From assembly GCA_028873745.1 (NCBI GenBank), contig JAPPNT010000204.1:1-23945 (forward strand): DNA of 23,945 nucleotides, read 5' to 3'. The position numbers were made by a program, and so were the translations under genes. The notes beneath the pieces are model-generated. The model had not been told where the DNA came from and ran no database searches. It saw only the letters and a list, made by a program, of their open reading frames with translations. This document shows, one piece after another, positions 14,538-22,005 of the stretch. Position 1 is the first letter of the stretch. Each line of letters starts with the position of its first letter. The stretch is from Chloroflexota bacterium. GTDB lineage: Bacteria; Chloroflexota; Dehalococcoidia; Lucifugimonadales; UBA1127.

Positions 14538-15830
14538 ATGTCGGATGCAGGCAGCCGCACGCCACGGCCCCGTCGAGCATGGCTGCTCTGCGCCTTGCTG
14601 GGGCTGCTCGCGGGGCTCGCCCTCGGCCTGATGGCGTGCGATCAGGTCGAGGACGTCGCCGACGTTGTCGGCATGGGCGAAAACCCCGGTCCGCTGCGGA
14701 TCGGCCTGCTGCTGAACCTGAGCGAGGGCGCACCCGGCCGTGCAGTCGAGCGGCGGCAGGCCTTCGAGCTCGCAATCCGGCACGTCAACGACGCGGGCGG
14801 CATTTTCGGCCAGCACGTGCAGCTCGTGCTCGGCAACTCCACCCTTGACCCGGACCAGGCCGTCGCGGAAGCCCGCCGCATGGTGGAGGAGGCGGGCGTC
14901 CACGCCATCGTCGGCCCCACTTCCAGCGCCAACGCCCTCGCCGTGGCGGAGCAGGTCTCCGGGCCCCTCGGCATCCCCACCGTCAGCCCCTCGGCCACGT
15001 CGCCCAGCCTGACGAACGCCGACGACAACGACTTCTTCTTCCGCACCGCGCTCGCTGACGGCGCGCAGGGGCCCGTGCTCGCGCGGGTGGTCCGCGAGCA
15101 GGGCTTCGGCAACGTCGGCGTCCTCTACCGCAACGACCCCTACGGCATCGGCCTTTTCGAGGCCTTCCGGAACGCCTGGAAGGGCGGCATCAACGCCGTG
15201 CCCGTCGTCGACGGCAAGGACTCGTACCTGCCCGAGCTCCGGCAGTCCGCCGCCGCCGGCGCAAGCGCGCTGGTCGTCCTCACTTTCGAGAGCGAGGGAA
15301 CGCTCATCGTCCAGGAGGCCCTGGACAGCGGCCTCTACACGAGCTTCGCCTTCGGCGACGCCGTCAAGAGCCCGGACGTGGTGCGGACTATCGGCGGCGA
15401 CCGGCTCGGCGGCATGTACGGCACCGCCGGCGCGCCCGCCCCCGGCGCGGCATCCGAGGCGTGGGACGCGGCCTACGCCTCCATCTACGGCGCCCCGCCC
15501 GCCTTCGCCTACGTCCGCGAGACCTACGACGCGGCCATCGCCCTCGCCTTCGCCGCGCAGGCCGCCGACAGCCTCGACGGCGCCGCCATCAGGGACGCCC
15601 TGCGCGAGGTCGGAGGAGGGCCGGGGCAGAAGGTGACCCAGGACCCCGGCTCCATCAAGAGCGGCCTGGGCACCCTGTCCGACGGCATGGGCGTCGACTA
15701 CGACGGCGCCGTCAGCCTCGACTGGGACGCCAACGGCGACCTGCGTCGCGGCCACATCGGCGTCTGGCGCTTCACCGCGGAAGGCACGGTGGAAGACGTA
15801 GACGTCATCTCCATCGGCCAGCAAGTGTAG
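14538..15830 (+). CDS. Branched-chain amino acid-type ABC transporter substrate-binding lipoprotein
   Basis: This 430-residue protein belongs to the LivJ-like (Peripla_BP_6) family that captures amino acids, amides or other small molecules outside the membrane. The signal peptide ends in lipobox LMAC (C34). The mature part shows LRIGLLLNLSEGA, AFELAIRHVNDAGGI, ARRMVEEAGVHAIVGPTSSANALAVAE, PTVSPSATSPSLT, FFRTALADGAQGPVLARVV, and YDAAIALAFA near the end. ATG 14538 was chosen over 14532 because GGGAG lies 7 bases before it. No permease or ATPase gene is adjacent, so it is an orphan binding protein. The ligand is unknown. Confidence 0.92.
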   Translation: MSDAGSRTPRPRRAWLLCALLGLLAGLALGLMACDQVEDVADVVGMGENPGPLRIGLLLNLSEGAPGRAVERRQAFELAIRHVNDAGGIFGQHVQLVLGNSTLDPDQAVAEARRMVEEAGVHAIVGPTSSANALAVAEQVSGPLGIPTVSPSATSPSLTNADDNDFFFRTALADGAQGPVLARVVREQGFGNVGVLYRNDPYGIGLFEAFRNAWKGGINAVPVVDGKDSYLPELRQSAAAGASALVVLTFESEGTLIVQEALDSGLYTSFAFGDAVKSPDVVRTIGGDRLGGMYGTAGAPAPGAASEAWDAAYASIYGAPPAFAYVRETYDAAIALAFAAQAADSLDGAAIRDALREVGGGPGQKVTQDPGSIKSGLGTLSDGMGVDYDGAVSLDWDANGDLRRGHIGVWRFTAEGTVEDVDVISIGQQV

Positions 15831-16098
15831 CGGGCGTCTAACCCCTTCCCCCGCGAGGGGGGGAAGGCCGGGATGTGAGCGCCCTCCCCCGCTACTGTCA
15901 TTCCCGCGCAGGCGGGAATCCAGACGTTCACCACGGAGACCGTTCGCGCTGACTCCGCCTTGAGCTTGTCGAAGGGGGCGTCCCTAGCCGCCCATCGCCC
16001 GCCGGTCAACCCCCAGCCCCGTTCTGCTCCCAGCCGAGTTGGTGTATCCTCCCCGCCAGACACCACCCGCAGGGCGAGCCCGCCCACAAGGAGGCGCC
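15831..16098. other. Intergenic repeat region upstream of the propeller gene
   Basis: It contains a hairpin CCTTCCCCC-GCGA-GGGGG...AAGG (15844-15867, no T-run), a type C repeat TTCCCGCGCAGGCGGGAA (15901-15918 plus ATCCAG) and an expanded type A repeat (15942-15977). A -10-like TATCCT is at 16045-16050. No gene was found. Confidence 0.6.
15901..15977. repeat. Type C and type A REP-like repeats
   Basis: The type C hairpin TTCCCGC-GCAG-GCGGGAA is at 15901-15918, followed by a type A unit with extra bases between its halves (15942-15977). Confidence 0.7.
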
Positions 16099-17313
16099 AT
16101 GGCGACGCAGACGCACGAAATCAAGGGCATGCGGCTCATCTCCCATGACCTGCTCAACGGCTTCGGCAACATCGGCGAGGGCGTCCACCTCTACCAGGAC
16201 CGCTCCGGCCGCCGCATCCTCTACATGGCGCACGAGAGCGCCCCCAAGGACATCACCGGTGTCGACGTGACGGACATCGCCAACCCCAAGGTCATCGTCC
16301 AGACGGACCTCGACTACCCGCACCTGCGCTCCAACTCGCTCTCCATCGTCGGCGACACGATGCTCGTCGCCTACCAGTCGCAGCAGCCGGGCCAGCCGGG
16401 CGCCGGCATGGGCGTCTACGACGTCAGCAACGTCGAGGAGCCCCGCCGCATCGGCTTCCTCGACACCTCCGGCACTTACTCCCGCGGCTGCCACGTCCTC
16501 TGGTGGGTCGACGGCCCCTACGCCCACCTCTCGACGGGCGCGGCCGACTTCCAGCCCCGCGACCAGAAGGACGACCAGCTCTACATGATCGTCGACGTGT
16601 CCGACCCCACGAACCCGCGCGAGGCCGGCCGGTGGTGGCTCCCCGGCGCCCGCGAGGGCGACGACGCGCCCCCGCCGCAGCGCAACCCCTACTTCGACGC
16701 CGGCCACCGCCTCCACAACGCCAACGTCTACCCGGAGCGCCCCGACCGCGCCTACTGCGCGTGGATCGACGGCGGCACCAACATCCTCGACATCTCGGAC
16801 GTCGCCAACCCCAAAGAGATCAGCGCCTTCAACTTCGCGCCCAACTTCCCCGGCTTCACCCACACGGCCATGCCCCTCTTCGGCCGCGACCTGATGGTCG
16901 TGACGCAGGAGTCGGTGCGCACCGGCGGCGAGGACCACCCCAAGCTCGTCTGGATGGTGGACATCAAGGACGAGACCAACCCGGTCATCATCAGCACGTT
17001 CCCGACGCCCGACCTGGACGACTTCTTCAGCCGCCCCGGCCGCTACGGCGCCCACAACATCTACGAGAACCAGCCCGGCCCGACATGCTACAAGTCGGAG
17101 ACGCTGATCTTCGGCACCTTCTTCAACGGCGGCCTCCGCGTCTACGACACCAGCAACCCGTTCCGCCCGGAGGAGGTCGCCTACTTCGTCCCGCAGATCC
17201 CCGAGGGCGCAACGGCCAACGGCATCAACGACGTCTTCATCGACGAGAACGGCATCCTCTACGTCGTGGACAGGCTGCAGGGCGGCCTCTACATCCTGGA
17301 GCTGACCATCTAG
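16099..17313 (+). CDS. LVIVD-repeat beta-propeller protein with aligned histidines
   Basis: This 404-residue protein has about seven repeats ending in a V-D-[VI]-[ST]-[DN]-x-x-N-P motif: GVDVTDIANP (54), GVYDVSNVEEP (105), IVDVSDPTNP (164), ILDISDVANP (229), MVDIKDETNP (286), RVYDTSNPFRP (347) and a final YILELTI. This is the LVIVD beta-propeller pattern. Before each, the inner strand often starts with His: H30, H132, H206, H255, H319 (N377 in the last blade). No signal peptide is visible, so it is probably cytoplasmic. ATG 16099 has AAGGAGG 4 bases upstream. The function is not known; a central metal site is possible (see findings). It stands alone between repeat blocks. Confidence 0.82.
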   Translation: MATQTHEIKGMRLISHDLLNGFGNIGEGVHLYQDRSGRRILYMAHESAPKDITGVDVTDIANPKVIVQTDLDYPHLRSNSLSIVGDTMLVAYQSQQPGQPGAGMGVYDVSNVEEPRRIGFLDTSGTYSRGCHVLWWVDGPYAHLSTGAADFQPRDQKDDQLYMIVDVSDPTNPREAGRWWLPGAREGDDAPPPQRNPYFDAGHRLHNANVYPERPDRAYCAWIDGGTNILDISDVANPKEISAFNFAPNFPGFTHTAMPLFGRDLMVVTQESVRTGGEDHPKLVWMVDIKDETNPVIISTFPTPDLDDFFSRPGRYGAHNIYENQPGPTCYKSETLIFGTFFNGGLRVYDTSNPFRPEEVAYFVPQIPEGATANGINDVFIDENGILYVVDRLQGGLYILELTI

Positions 17314-17332
17314 GGGCGAGCGTTGCCCCGCT

Positions 17333-17376
17333 TTACCGGCGAAAGCCCCGCTGGGGAGGCAGCGGACGGTATCCAG
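17333..17376. repeat. Type B REP-like repeat with loop-side insertion
   Basis: TTACCGGCGAAAGCC is separated from CGGTATCCAG by 19 extra bases that themselves form CCGCT...AGCGG. Intact type B copies are at 6292-6315 and 20595-20618. Confidence 0.7.
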
Positions 17377-17390
17377 GGGCGTGGCCGATT

Positions 17391-17431
17391 GCCCTGAGCT
17401 TGTCGAAGGGTCCCGCGCAGGCGGGAACCCA
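17391..17431. repeat. Fused type A and type C REP-like repeats
   Basis: GCCCTGAGCTTGTCGAAGGG (17391-17410) runs directly into a type C hairpin (17411-17431). Confidence 0.75.
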
Positions 17432-17455
17432 AGTGCGGGGCGAGTGGGCGGGGCC

Positions 17456-17480
17456 GTTCGCCCTGAGCCCCGTCGAAGGG
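17456..17480. repeat. Type A REP-like repeat abutting hairpin
   Basis: GTTCGCCCTGAGCCCC then GTCGAAGGG, ending exactly where the hairpin at 17481 begins, as at 13110/13111. Confidence 0.75.
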
Positions 17481-17515
17481 GTCTCCTGGAGTACCTCGAT
17501 GGTACTCCAGGAGAC
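17481..17515. repeat. Perfect 15-bp hairpin with TCGAT loop (copy 2)
   Basis: GTCTCCTGGAGTACC, loop TCGAT, then the exact reverse complement. It has the same length, same first six bases and same loop as 13111-13145, but the inner nine base pairs differ and remain fully paired. Confidence 0.9.
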
Positions 17516-17547
17516 GGAGGCGCCCCAGCTGCCCCTGCGCCTCCCCC

Positions 17548-17647
17548 GTTCGCCCTGAGCCACCTACGCCCGTCGTTCCCGCGCAGGCGGGAACCCAGGC
17601 GCGGGGCAAGTGGAGGCGCCCCGTTCGCCCTGAGCCCCGTCGAAGGG
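17548..17647. repeat. Type A and type C REP-like repeat cluster
   Basis: Half of a type A unit (17548-17560), a type C hairpin (17576-17598) and a full type A unit (17623-17647) that stops 2 bases before the LigB-like stop codon. Confidence 0.7.
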
Positions 17648-17649
17648 CT

Positions 17650-18633
17650 CTACCGCCACCGCGCGAAGGCGAGCCCGCACCCCGTGCCCGCCGGCGAACG
17701 GTAGCCGGGGATGTACTCCAGCAGCTCCATGTCAAGGTGGTCGCTCGCCCCGGCCGTCGCCATCCAGCACAGCACCTCGCCCTGCGAGCCCTGCATCCAC
17801 GTGCGCGGCAGGGCGGCCAGCTTGTCCATGTCTCGCTCCGCCATGCCCGCCAGCGCCAGCCTGTCCAGCTCCTCGTCGACGATTCCGACACTCAGCCCGC
17901 CCGTCGCGACGACGGCCACGCGCTCGTTCCCCGGCCACGACAGCAGCGCCTCGCGCAACGCCTTGCCGAAGTCGTACAGCCGCTTCGGCGTCGGCTGGTT
18001 GGGCGGCGTGTGCACGTTGAGGATGACGGGCACGAAGGGGATGGAGACGCCGGGAGTGAGCCGGTCGAGCACGAAGCCGAAGCCGTGGGCCATGCCCTCA
18101 CCGGGCTTCTGTATGTCCGCCGAAGCGATGTCAAACTCCGCCTCAATGAGGCGCTCGACCAAGTGCCGGCCAAGGGAACCGGCGGTGGCGTGATCGCCCT
18201 CCTCCTTCCCCCATGCCCACGCGGCGAGCCGGGTCATCTCGTTGGCGCCCGGCGGCACTGCCCGCGGGATCAAGTGGTAGGAGTCGCCCCAGTAAATCAT
18301 GATGGCGGGTCGATTGTCGCCCCAGATGTTCTCGTCCTCGTCGTCGCCCATGATGACGAGGACATCGGGGCGCGCCTCGGCCATGGTGTCCACCAGTGTC
18401 CGGGTATGCTGCACCACGCGGGCATGCTTCGCCGCCATGACCTCCGGCGTCAGGTGGCCGCCAACCGAGGCGGGAGCCTTCGCGAGCAACTCCTCGTAGT
18501 TGGTGGGGACGCCGTACCGGTCCTTGATGCGGGTGCTCAGCTTGTCCCGCTCGCCCAGCTCGGGCCACATCTCGGGAGGCAGCGAGGTCATCGGGCTCCT
18601 GCTGGTCGCGATGCCCACCACAATGTCCGCCAC
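17650..18633 (-). CDS. LigB-like class III extradiol dioxygenase family protein lacking key histidines
   Basis: This 327-residue protein follows the LigB/DesZ-type (3-O-methylgallate dioxygenase-like) layout: GIATSRSPM at the N-terminus, PPEMWPELGERD, VLVIMGDDEDEN (92-102), HGFGFV, LNVHTPPNQPTPKR, ATGGLSVGIVDEELDR (243-258), E286 in SQGEVLCW and a C-terminal YRSPAGTGCGLAFARW. In active members the first motif reads TSH, with an iron-ligand His; here it is TSR (R12). The later GG-x-SH/TH catalytic His is V249. E286 may still match the Glu ligand. It is therefore probably not a normal ring-cleaving enzyme. The start is GTG at 18633 with AAGGAC upstream. A good promoter lies at 18672-18700. The alignment was made from remembered family motifs. 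Confidence 0.83.
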   Translation of the reverse strand: MADIVVGIATSRSPMTSLPPEMWPELGERDKLSTRIKDRYGVPTNYEELLAKAPASVGGHLTPEVMAAKHARVVQHTRTLVDTMAEARPDVLVIMGDDEDENIWGDNRPAIMIYWGDSYHLIPRAVPPGANEMTRLAAWAWGKEEGDHATAGSLGRHLVERLIEAEFDIASADIQKPGEGMAHGFGFVLDRLTPGVSIPFVPVILNVHTPPNQPTPKRLYDFGKALREALLSWPGNERVAVVATGGLSVGIVDEELDRLALAGMAERDMDKLAALPRTWMQGSQGEVLCWMATAGASDHLDMELLEYIPGYRSPAGTGCGLAFARWR

Positions 18634-18671
18634 GGCACACGTCCTTTCCGCACACGGCTCGGAATAGGCGG

Positions 18672-18700
18672 ATAATATGGGCGGAACGGAGAGGAGTCAA
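18672..18700 (-). promoter_or_regulatory. Strong sigma-70 promoter of the LigB-like gene
   Basis: On the minus strand TTGACT (18695-18700), a 17-base spacer and TATTAT (18672-18677); each box matches the consensus at five of six bases. The leader is about 32 bases. It sits in the 96-base gap shared with the divergent HEPN gene. Confidence 0.7.
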
Positions 18701-18729
18701 CGGAAGTCGAGTGCAACCGACGGGGGAAC

Positions 18730-19389
18730 ATGGTGCTGGATAGCCTGCGAGAGCGGTACCGAGCGATACGCGACAGGCGCGACGACGTCACGCTCCGCAT
18801 CGTTCGCGCCCTGAGCTGGGCCGACCGAGGCCTCGCGGCAAAGGAGGCGGACGACCCGGACGCGGCGTGCATCTTCTTCTGGATCGCCTTCAATGCCATG
18901 TACGCGCGCCGGACAGACAGCTACTCGGAGAACCAGGAGCAGCGGGACTTCCAGGAGTTTCTCGACAAGGCAAAGCTGCTGGACAGAAAGGGCGACCTGG
19001 TCGCTGGGCTGCGGGCGTGCTGGGACGATGCCAAGGCCGGCCTCATCGACAACCGCTACGTGTACAAGGCTTTCTGGACGGTGGGCCTCGCCGGCGCGGG
19101 CGACCGGCGTTGGCAAGAGGGATTCGAACGTGAGCGCCAGCAGGTCGAGCGCTCCGCCCAGCGCGGCGACTACCTTCCCGCGCTGCGGCCCCTATTCGAC
19201 CGGCTCTATGTGTTGCGCAACCAGCTCCACCACGGCGGCTCAACACGGGCGGGCAGCTTGAATCGGCAGCAGGTCGAGGCCGGTGCGGCGGTCATGGCGC
19301 AACTCGTCCCGAGGCTTATCGGCGTGATAGTCGACAACCCGGACGCGGGCTGGGGCGCGCCCTACTATCCTCCGGTGCCAGACCCCTAG
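18730..19389 (+). CDS. HEPN-domain protein (Apea-like), possible ribonuclease
   Basis: HEPN proteins are all-helical and often RNases in toxin or phage-defence systems. This 219-residue protein has the signature helix FFWIAFNAMYA (49-59) and a C-terminal RNQLHH (163-168), the R-x4-H catalytic motif of HEPN ribonucleases, in the context YVLRNQLHHGGST. A helix-rich middle joins them. The ATG at 18730 has only a G-rich stretch upstream. It is divergent from the LigB-like gene, and its stop overlaps the stop of the convergent SDR gene by the shared bases CTAG. No antitoxin-like partner (MNT, for example) is adjacent. The family call is by motif; activity and role are inferred. Confidence 0.72.
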   Translation: MVLDSLRERYRAIRDRRDDVTLRIVRALSWADRGLAAKEADDPDAACIFFWIAFNAMYARRTDSYSENQEQRDFQEFLDKAKLLDRKGDLVAGLRACWDDAKAGLIDNRYVYKAFWTVGLAGAGDRRWQEGFERERQQVERSAQRGDYLPALRPLFDRLYVLRNQLHHGGSTRAGSLNRQQVEAGAAVMAQLVPRLIGVIVDNPDAGWGAPYYPPVPDP

Positions 19390-20174
19390 CTCAGCACCAT
19401 CCCGCCGTCGATGTAGAACGTCTGCCCCGTTACGTACGCCGCCGCCGGCGACGCCAGGTACACGGCCATCAGCCCCACCTCGCGCAGGCGGCCGACGCGC
19501 CCCAGCGGGATGCGCGCCGCCGAGCGCCTGTCGCGCTCCGCCAGGTCCTCCTCGGACATGAACTCCGTGTCCGGGAACTGTCCGGGCGCGATGGTGTTCA
19601 CCCGCACCCCGTACGGCGCCCACTCCAGCGCGACCGACTCCGTGAACCGCGTCAGCGCCGCCTTGCCCGCCGCGTACGCCGACATGTTCGCCGCCGCCCG
19701 CCGCGCCGCGAAGGACGAGACGTTCAGCACCACGCCCTGCCGCCGCTCCAGCAGGTGCGGGCCGAAGACCCGGCACCCCTCGAACGCCTCCGTCAGGTTG
19801 ATGTTGATGATGTCGTGCCACTCCGCCGACGACATGCCGTCGCCCTCGACGCCCGGCAGCGCCGAGACCGGCTTGCGGATGGAGTCGCCCGCAGCGTTGA
19901 CGACGATGTCCAGGTGCCCCAGGTCGTGGATGGCCTGGCTGGCCAGGAAGTCCATGTCCTCGCCGCTGGTGGCGTCGACGGTCAGCGCGAACCCTTGGCG
20001 GCCCATCTCGCGGATGCGCTGCGCCACCCCCTCGGCGTAGGTGTCGGTGATGCCGGTCACGGCGACGTCCGCGCCGCCCTCCGCCAGCGCCAGCGCGATG
20101 CCGCGGCCGATGCCCCGGCTCCCCGCGATGACGATGGCCTTCTTCCCCTCCAGGCTGAAGTCCGCAATGCTCAT
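19386..20174 (-). CDS. Short-chain dehydrogenase/reductase (SDR, classical)
   Basis: This is a 262-residue NAD(P)-dependent oxidoreductase with Rossmann motif GSRGIG (18-23), NAAG (93-96), active-site N126 region (IININL), S154 and the Y167-x3-K171 pair in SAYAAGKAAL. The C-terminus GQTFYIDGGMVLS is typical of FabG/gluconate-5-dehydrogenase-like members. AAAGGAGC precedes the ATG at 20174. The substrate is not predictable. The stop overlaps that of the convergent HEPN gene. The small hypothetical gene lies upstream on the same strand, 61 bases away, and may be co-transcribed. Confidence 0.93.
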   Translation of the reverse strand: MSIADFSLEGKKAIVIAGSRGIGRGIALALAEGGADVAVTGITDTYAEGVAQRIREMGRQGFALTVDATSGEDMDFLASQAIHDLGHLDIVVNAAGDSIRKPVSALPGVEGDGMSSAEWHDIININLTEAFEGCRVFGPHLLERRQGVVLNVSSFAARRAAANMSAYAAGKAALTRFTESVALEWAPYGVRVNTIAPGQFPDTEFMSEEDLAERDRRSAARIPLGRVGRLREVGLMAVYLASPAAAYVTGQTFYIDGGMVLS

Positions 20175-20235
20175 GTCGCTCCTTTGGCGTGGTGATTGAC
20201 GCCCGCCGATGGGCGGCTGCAGCGGAGGACGGGGC

Positions 20236-20547
20236 CTATGCGCCCTCTTCCTCCGTCTCCTCGTCGAACTCCGGGATGGTGAAGACGCCCAGGTCGACGC
20301 CCTGGTGCACGTGGACGACGTAGTCGTCGCGGGTCACGCCGAGCACGTCGACCAACTCCTCGTCCACCGTCTCCACGAGGTCCTGGATGTGCTCGCGCGT
20401 CAGGCTCTCGGCGACGCACAGGGTGGCGTGGACGACGCCCGGCGTGAAGTGGATATCGACGCGGCCGATGGGCTGGTCGTCCTCGAGGATGGTGTAGCAC
20501 TCGGAGTGTTCGGTGCGGACCTCGCGTTCAAAGTAGAATCCCGGCAT
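20236..20547 (-). CDS. Small acidic protein of unknown function
   Basis: I do not recognise a family for this 103-residue protein. It begins MPGFYFEREVRTEHSECYTI, has alternating beta-like stretches (RVDIHFTPGVVHATLCV), a helix (SLTREHIQDLVETVDEELVDVLG) and a second strand pair (DDYVVHVHQGVDLGVFTI), and ends in an acidic tail EFDEETEEEGA. GGAGGAGG lies 6 bases before the ATG at 20547, which supports a real gene; longer frames upstream run through repeats and are rejected. It sits between proA and the SDR gene on the same strand. No signal peptide or membrane segment is present. Confidence 0.75.
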   Translation of the reverse strand: MPGFYFEREVRTEHSECYTILEDDQPIGRVDIHFTPGVVHATLCVAESLTREHIQDLVETVDEELVDVLGVTRDDYVVHVHQGVDLGVFTIPEFDEETEEEGA

Positions 20548-20594
20548 GTCCGCCTCCTCCCCGGGTGCTGTCGCGCACTCCGCCCCGCGTCGTC

Positions 20595-20689
20595 TTACCG
20601 GCGAAAGCCGGTATCCAGAGACGGCAACCGGGAGTCCGTTCGCCCTGAACCTGCCACCCCCGCCCGTTCGCCCTGAGCCTGTCGAAGGG
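20595..20689. repeat. Type B and type A REP-like repeats
   Basis: An intact type B hairpin with GAAA tetraloop (20595-20618), a partial type A (from 20638) and a full type A (20666-20689) fill the gap between proA and the small hypothetical gene. Confidence 0.75.
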
Positions 20690-20716
20690 TCCCTTGAAAG
20701 GACGCCTCGCATCCGC

Positions 20717-21994
20717 CTACGGCCGCGTGTGGCCCTTGCCGAGCACCACCCACTTGTAGCTGGTCAGCTCCCGGAGCCCCATCGGGCCGCGAGCGTGGAA
20801 CTTGTTGGTGCTGATGGCCAGCTCCGCGCCGAGCCCGAACTCGAAGCCGTCGTTGAAGCCCGTGCTGGCGTTCACGAAAACCGCCGCGGCGTCCACCTCG
20901 TCGAGGAAGCGCTCCGCCGCCTCGGCGTCCTCCGTGATGATGGCCTCCGAGTGCCCCGAGCCGTACCGCGCGATGTGCTCCAGCGCCTCGTCCATGGAGT
21001 CCACGACCTTCACCGAGCAGATGAGGTCCAGGAACTCCTGCCCGAAGTCGTCCTCGGCGGCCGGCACGACGTTCGCGCCCGGCCGCGACGCCAGCAGCGT
21101 CGCCGAGCGGCGGTCGCAGCGCATCTCGACGCCGGCCTCGCTCAGCGTGCCCGCCAGCAGCGGCAGCACGCGCGGCGCCGCCTGCGAGTGCACCAGCACC
21201 GTGTCCAGCGCGTTGCACACCGATGGCCGCCGCACCTTGGCGTTGGTAGTCACCGCCACCGCCGTCTCCGTCTCCGCCGCCGCGTCCACGTAGGTGTGGC
21301 ACACGCCGATGCCCCCCGTGATGGCCGGCATCTGCGCGTTCTCCGCCACAAAGTTCACCAGCGAGGAGCTCCCCCTCGGCACGATGAGGTCTATGTACTC
21401 CGTCATGCCCAGCATCTGCAGCACCAGCGCCCGGTCCGTGTCCTCGACGACCTGCACGGCCTCGGCCGGGCCGCCCGCCGCCGCGATGGCGTCGCGGATG
21501 ATGGCGGCCAGCACGGTGTTGGAATGGATGGCCTCCTTGCCGCCGCGCAGGATGCACGGGTCGCCCGCCTTGAAGCACAGCGCGGCGATGTCCACGGTAA
21601 CATTGGGCCGGCTCTCGTAGATGACGCCGACGACGCCCAAGGGCGTCCGCCGCCGCGTGACGACGAGCCCGTCCGGCCGCGTGTGGCGCTCGATCTCCTG
21701 CCCGACCGGATCGGGCAGCGCGGCGATCTCGCGGACGCCCGCCGCCATGCCGCCGATGCGCTTCACGTCCAGCAGCAGCCGGTCCATCAGCGCCGACGAG
21801 AGTCCGCCCTCGCGCCCCGCCTCCAGGTCGCGGGCGTTGGCCTCGATGATGCGGTCCGCCTGCGCCTCCAGCGCGTCCGCGACGCTCAGCAGCGCCCGGT
21901 CCTTCACGCCGGACGGCGTGCGGGCAAGGGCGGGGGCTGCGGCGCGCGCCGCGCGGCCCTTGCTTTCGAGTTGAGGAGCAATTGCCGTGGCCAT
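20717..21994 (-). CDS. proA: Gamma-glutamyl phosphate reductase
   Basis: ProA reduces gamma-glutamyl phosphate to glutamate-5-semialdehyde with NADPH in proline synthesis. The 425-residue product has the usual length. Landmarks: PLGVVGVIYESRPNVTVD (118-135), CFKAGDPCILRGGKEA, a RRPSVCNALDT catalytic Cys (C260), and the C-terminus NASTGFNDGFEFGLGAELAISTNK...GPMGLRELTSYKWV. ATG 21994 was chosen because GAGGAG lies 7 bases upstream; the upstream extension is within proB and repeat sequence. The proB stop is 11 bases upstream, so the two form an operon. Confidence 0.97.
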   Translation of the reverse strand: MATAIAPQLESKGRAARAAAPALARTPSGVKDRALLSVADALEAQADRIIEANARDLEAGREGGLSSALMDRLLLDVKRIGGMAAGVREIAALPDPVGQEIERHTRPDGLVVTRRRTPLGVVGVIYESRPNVTVDIAALCFKAGDPCILRGGKEAIHSNTVLAAIIRDAIAAAGGPAEAVQVVEDTDRALVLQMLGMTEYIDLIVPRGSSSLVNFVAENAQMPAITGGIGVCHTYVDAAAETETAVAVTTNAKVRRPSVCNALDTVLVHSQAAPRVLPLLAGTLSEAGVEMRCDRRSATLLASRPGANVVPAAEDDFGQEFLDLICSVKVVDSMDEALEHIARYGSGHSEAIITEDAEAAERFLDEVDAAAVFVNASTGFNDGFEFGLGAELAISTNKFHARGPMGLRELTSYKWVVLGKGHTRP

Positions 21995-22005
21995 ACCCCG
22001 CTCCT

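Larger units (their letters stand above)
17314..17649. other. Non-coding repeat mosaic between propeller and LigB-like genes
   Basis: These 336 bases are almost entirely repeat units: one type B (with insertion), two type C, several type A copies and one long perfect hairpin. The flanking genes converge here, so the mosaic is the 3' region of both. No gene was found. Confidence 0.8.

Noticed and set aside
14409..15824. 471-codon minus-strand frame opposite the binding-protein gene
   Set aside because: Antisense shadow without recognisable domains; the plus strand has a lipobox and family motifs.
15844..15867. Rho-independent terminator after the binding-protein gene
   Set aside because: The GC-rich hairpin is not followed by a T-run; kept only as a hairpin.
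17314..17649. Possible CRISPR array
   Set aside because: The repeats are of several kinds, irregularly spaced and palindromic, with no unique spacers of constant length and no cas genes.
18730..19389. Complete HEPN/MNT toxin-antitoxin pair
   Set aside because: No nucleotidyltransferase-like gene lies on either side; the neighbours are a LigB-like protein and an SDR.
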